From the NCBI GenBank assembly GCA_016286535.1, contig JAEESZ010000007.1, positions 1 through 64,000 of the forward strand: a stretch of DNA of 64,000 nt, given 5' to 3'. How positions within the stretch are numbered: position 1 is the stretch's first letter; every line of letters starts with the position of its first letter. The notes beneath the pieces are model-generated. The model searched no databases, had not been told where the DNA came from, and worked only from the letters and a program-made list of their open reading frames with translations. The position numbers were made by a program, and so were the translations under genes. The DNA comes from Treponema sp. Its GTDB lineage: Bacteria > Spirochaetota > Spirochaetia > Treponematales > Treponemataceae. Positions 63,201 to 64,000 of this stretch are shown here, piece by piece.

Positions 63201-64000
63201 TTACAAGCAAGTGGATGGAGTTTGAGGGCTTTTCCTTCTACAAGTACAGGTTCGAAAGCCTGAATACCAAGGCGGTGAAGGGTTGGCGCACGGTTAAGCA
63301 TTACAGGATGCTCTTTTACAACTTCATCAAGAATAGCAAATACTTCTGGAGATTCACTTTCTACCATTGTTTTAGCTTTCTTAATATTGAAAACAACATC
63401 TTTGTCTACAAGCTTCTTCATTAAGAATGGTTTGAATAATTCAAGGGCCATTTTAGTTGGAAGACCGCACTGCCAGAGTTTTAATTCTGGTCCAACAACG
63501 ATTACAGAACGTCCTGAGTAGTCTACACGTTTACCAAGCAGGTTCAAGCGGAAGCGTCCCTGTTTACCTTTAAGAAGGTCAGAGATTGATTTAAGAGGGC
63601 GGTTTGAAGCTCCCTTAACTGCACGCTTTCTCTTTGTATTGTCGAACAAAGCATCAACTGCTTCCTGAAGCATACGTTTTTCGTTTCTGATAATGATATC
63701 AGGAGCAGAAAGCTGCTGAAGTCTCTTTAAACGGTTGTTGCGGTTGATAACACGGCGGTAAAGGTCGTTTAAGTCAGATGTAGCAAAACGTCCACCATCA
63801 AGCTGAACCATAGGGCGTAACTCTGGAGGAATAACTGGAATTACATCCAAAATCATCCATGAAACCTTGTTTCCTGAAGCACGGAAGTTTTCTACAATTT
63901 CAATACGGCGAAGAAGTCTCTTGTCTGATTTTGCGCCTTTTTCAATCATTTTTGCGCGGAGTTCACTTGCAAGAGCATCAAGGTCAAGGCGTTCAAGCAT
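60224..64000 (-). CDS. rpoC: RNA polymerase beta' subunit, N-terminal part outside the window
   Basis: 1258 residues of the beta' subunit; the true start and the N-terminal zinc domain lie beyond the window edge. The catalytic metal loop is [10 protein letters not shown] (270-279 of the visible part, three Asp). The second zinc site shows [13 protein letters not shown]. Bridge-helix and trigger-loop regions are intact, with the [16 protein letters not shown] type motif. The C-terminus ends in a Glu/Asp-rich tail. Downstream come rpsL and rpsG. Confidence 0.98.
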   Translation of the reverse strand: MLERLDLDALASELRAKMIEKGAKSDKRLLRRIEIVENFRASGNKVSWMILDVIPVIPPELRPMVQLDGGRFATSDLNDLYRRVINRNNRLKRLQQLSAPDIIIRNEKRMLQEAVDALFDNTKRKRAVKGASNRPLKSISDLLKGKQGRFRLNLLGKRVDYSGRSVIVVGPELKLWQCGLPTKMALELFKPFLMKKLVDKDVVFNIKKAKTMVESESPEVFAILDEVVKEHPVMLNRAPTLHRLGIQAFEPVLVEGKALKLHPLACKAFNADFDGDQMAIHVPLTQAAQMECWTLMLSARNLLDPANGNTIVAPSQDMVLGIYYMTAIKPNAKGTGKRFSTPDEVRMAAESGNIEWQALIKVPAPKDSFDSKALKTKGDEGFLQGTQDFKAGDLIETSAGRLAFNEAMPDGIEFVNRQMFDKSLKKMIEYVYHNKGSWVTIQMHDAIKDVGYKNATFYGATLCIDDILVPEEKKEMVEKANKEVEANIENYAKGVITAEERYNRNCAVWARTNDNLTNLMMSNLEKDKDGFNTIYMMAKSGARGSRGQISQLAAMRGLMTKPNGDIIELPIKANFKEGLSVIEYFISTNAARKGLSDTALKTADAGYMTRRLVDVAQDVVVNEEDCSTINGIDYSAIKDGDDIKVPLKDRIVGHYTIERVVHPITGELLCDVNEYIDEAMAAKIDAAGVEKVKLRTVLTCEAKHGICVKCYGKNLARNKIVEIGEAVGIIAAQSIGQPGTQLTLRTFHSGGAAEMSTDDNKIVLKFNAFIKSIEGTHVETKKGDWLFTRKGFMNVIRILDEVKIDSGDKVLVDDETSVMRGTPILNHKGKDVLAQVTGKVVLKDNVIYLVSKEQKIEIVNGSTIYAKAGDKVKKAEPIGEYDPYSEPIIAESTGYIHFEDVIVGSTLEEKVDLQTGSTERYVTDLHLDVKQPRILITDEAGNEMGTYYLPAGALLLVEDKAPVEAGTTLAKLPKEAVKTNDITGGLPRVSELFEARKPKNPCVLAQISGLVKFKGITKGKRIVTIEDEFGKVYEHLVPMTKRMIVRDGDHVEAGEQLCAGSPNPQDILAILGENALQNYLMDEIQGVYRAQGVDINDKHIGIIVRQMLRKVEILAVGNTKFIFGQQVDKYKFHEENMRVIAEGGQPAIGKPMFQGITKASLGVDSFISAASFQETTRVLTNAAIAGATDGLHGIKENVAIGHMIPAGTGIKNYKDVKLFDDSDKDLDVQMNEILERRRLEEEMESQNEVPNFETEEND

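Noticed and set aside
1..64000. Mobile elements, CRISPR, tRNA or rRNA genes
   Set aside because: I looked for inverted terminal repeats with transposase-like frames, regular spaced repeats and cloverleaf arms with CCA-type ends, and found none.

Overview
The window is a 64 kb piece of a spirochaete chromosome, most likely a host- or rumen-associated Treponema. No 16S rRNA is present, so the call rests on protein character: relaxed lipoboxes, class III cyclase, PilZ and cNMP proteins, TPR and PEGA envelope proteins, an archaeal-type UMP kinase, and moderately AT-rich DNA. It is ordinary core chromosome. I see no IS element, prophage, integron, CRISPR array, rRNA or tRNA.

Layout. (1) 1-9.8 kb: a partial membrane coiled-coil gene, a class III nucleotide cyclase and murJ sharing interleaved divergent promoters, an M24 peptidase, a large TPR/acidic-repeat protein and an exported LamG/Fn3-like protein. 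(2) 9.8-17.3 kb: uvrC facing a five-gene operon (Gld-type ABC ATPase, permease, GldG-like protein, DUF4340 protein, pth). (3) 17.3-25.2 kb: a lipoprotein, an NlpC/P60 protein with a barrel-like tail, an acyl-CoA synthetase and a stand-alone CBM48 protein; then, on the other strand, metK behind a SAM-II-type riboswitch, nth, a MscS channel and an HD hydrolase. (4) 25.2-31.9 kb: yhbY, uvrB, an HtrA protease, a PEGA envelope protein, radC and a glucosaminidase lipoprotein. (5) 31.9-37.2 kb: cysS, an ECF sigma factor, its anti-sigma factor, a transglutaminase-like protein lacking the catalytic Cys, and pyrH. (6) 37.4-43.0 kb: murB, a double cNMP-binding regulator behind a consensus promoter, two small exported proteins, a TPR protein and a PilZ protein. 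(7) 43.1-64 kb: the ribosomal superoperon on the minus strand, rpoC (partial)-rpsL-rpsG, a terminator, then tuf-rpsJ through secY and rpmJ to rplQ plus a small zinc-ribbon gene. fusA is absent from the str/S10 junction, and adk, map and infA are absent between secY and rpmJ.

How the genes work together. The largest block makes ribosomes and RNA polymerase. Envelope growth is represented by murJ, murB, NlpC/P60, glucosaminidase, HtrA and PEGA proteins. DNA repair is represented by uvrB, uvrC, nth and radC. Nucleotide signalling is represented by the cyclase, the double cNMP-binding protein and the PilZ protein.

The strongest regulatory find is the metK leader (21230-21295). It matches the SAM-II aptamer nearly position for position, but carries an 8-bp hairpin inserted before the 3' pseudoknot strand. 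Other points worth attention: face-to-face promoters at murJ/cyclase, a GACCGG inverted repeat between the cysS and murB promoters, three stacked hairpins between rpoC and rpsL, probable leaderless or SD-free starts, and tail-to-tail gene pairs that share stop-codon bases.
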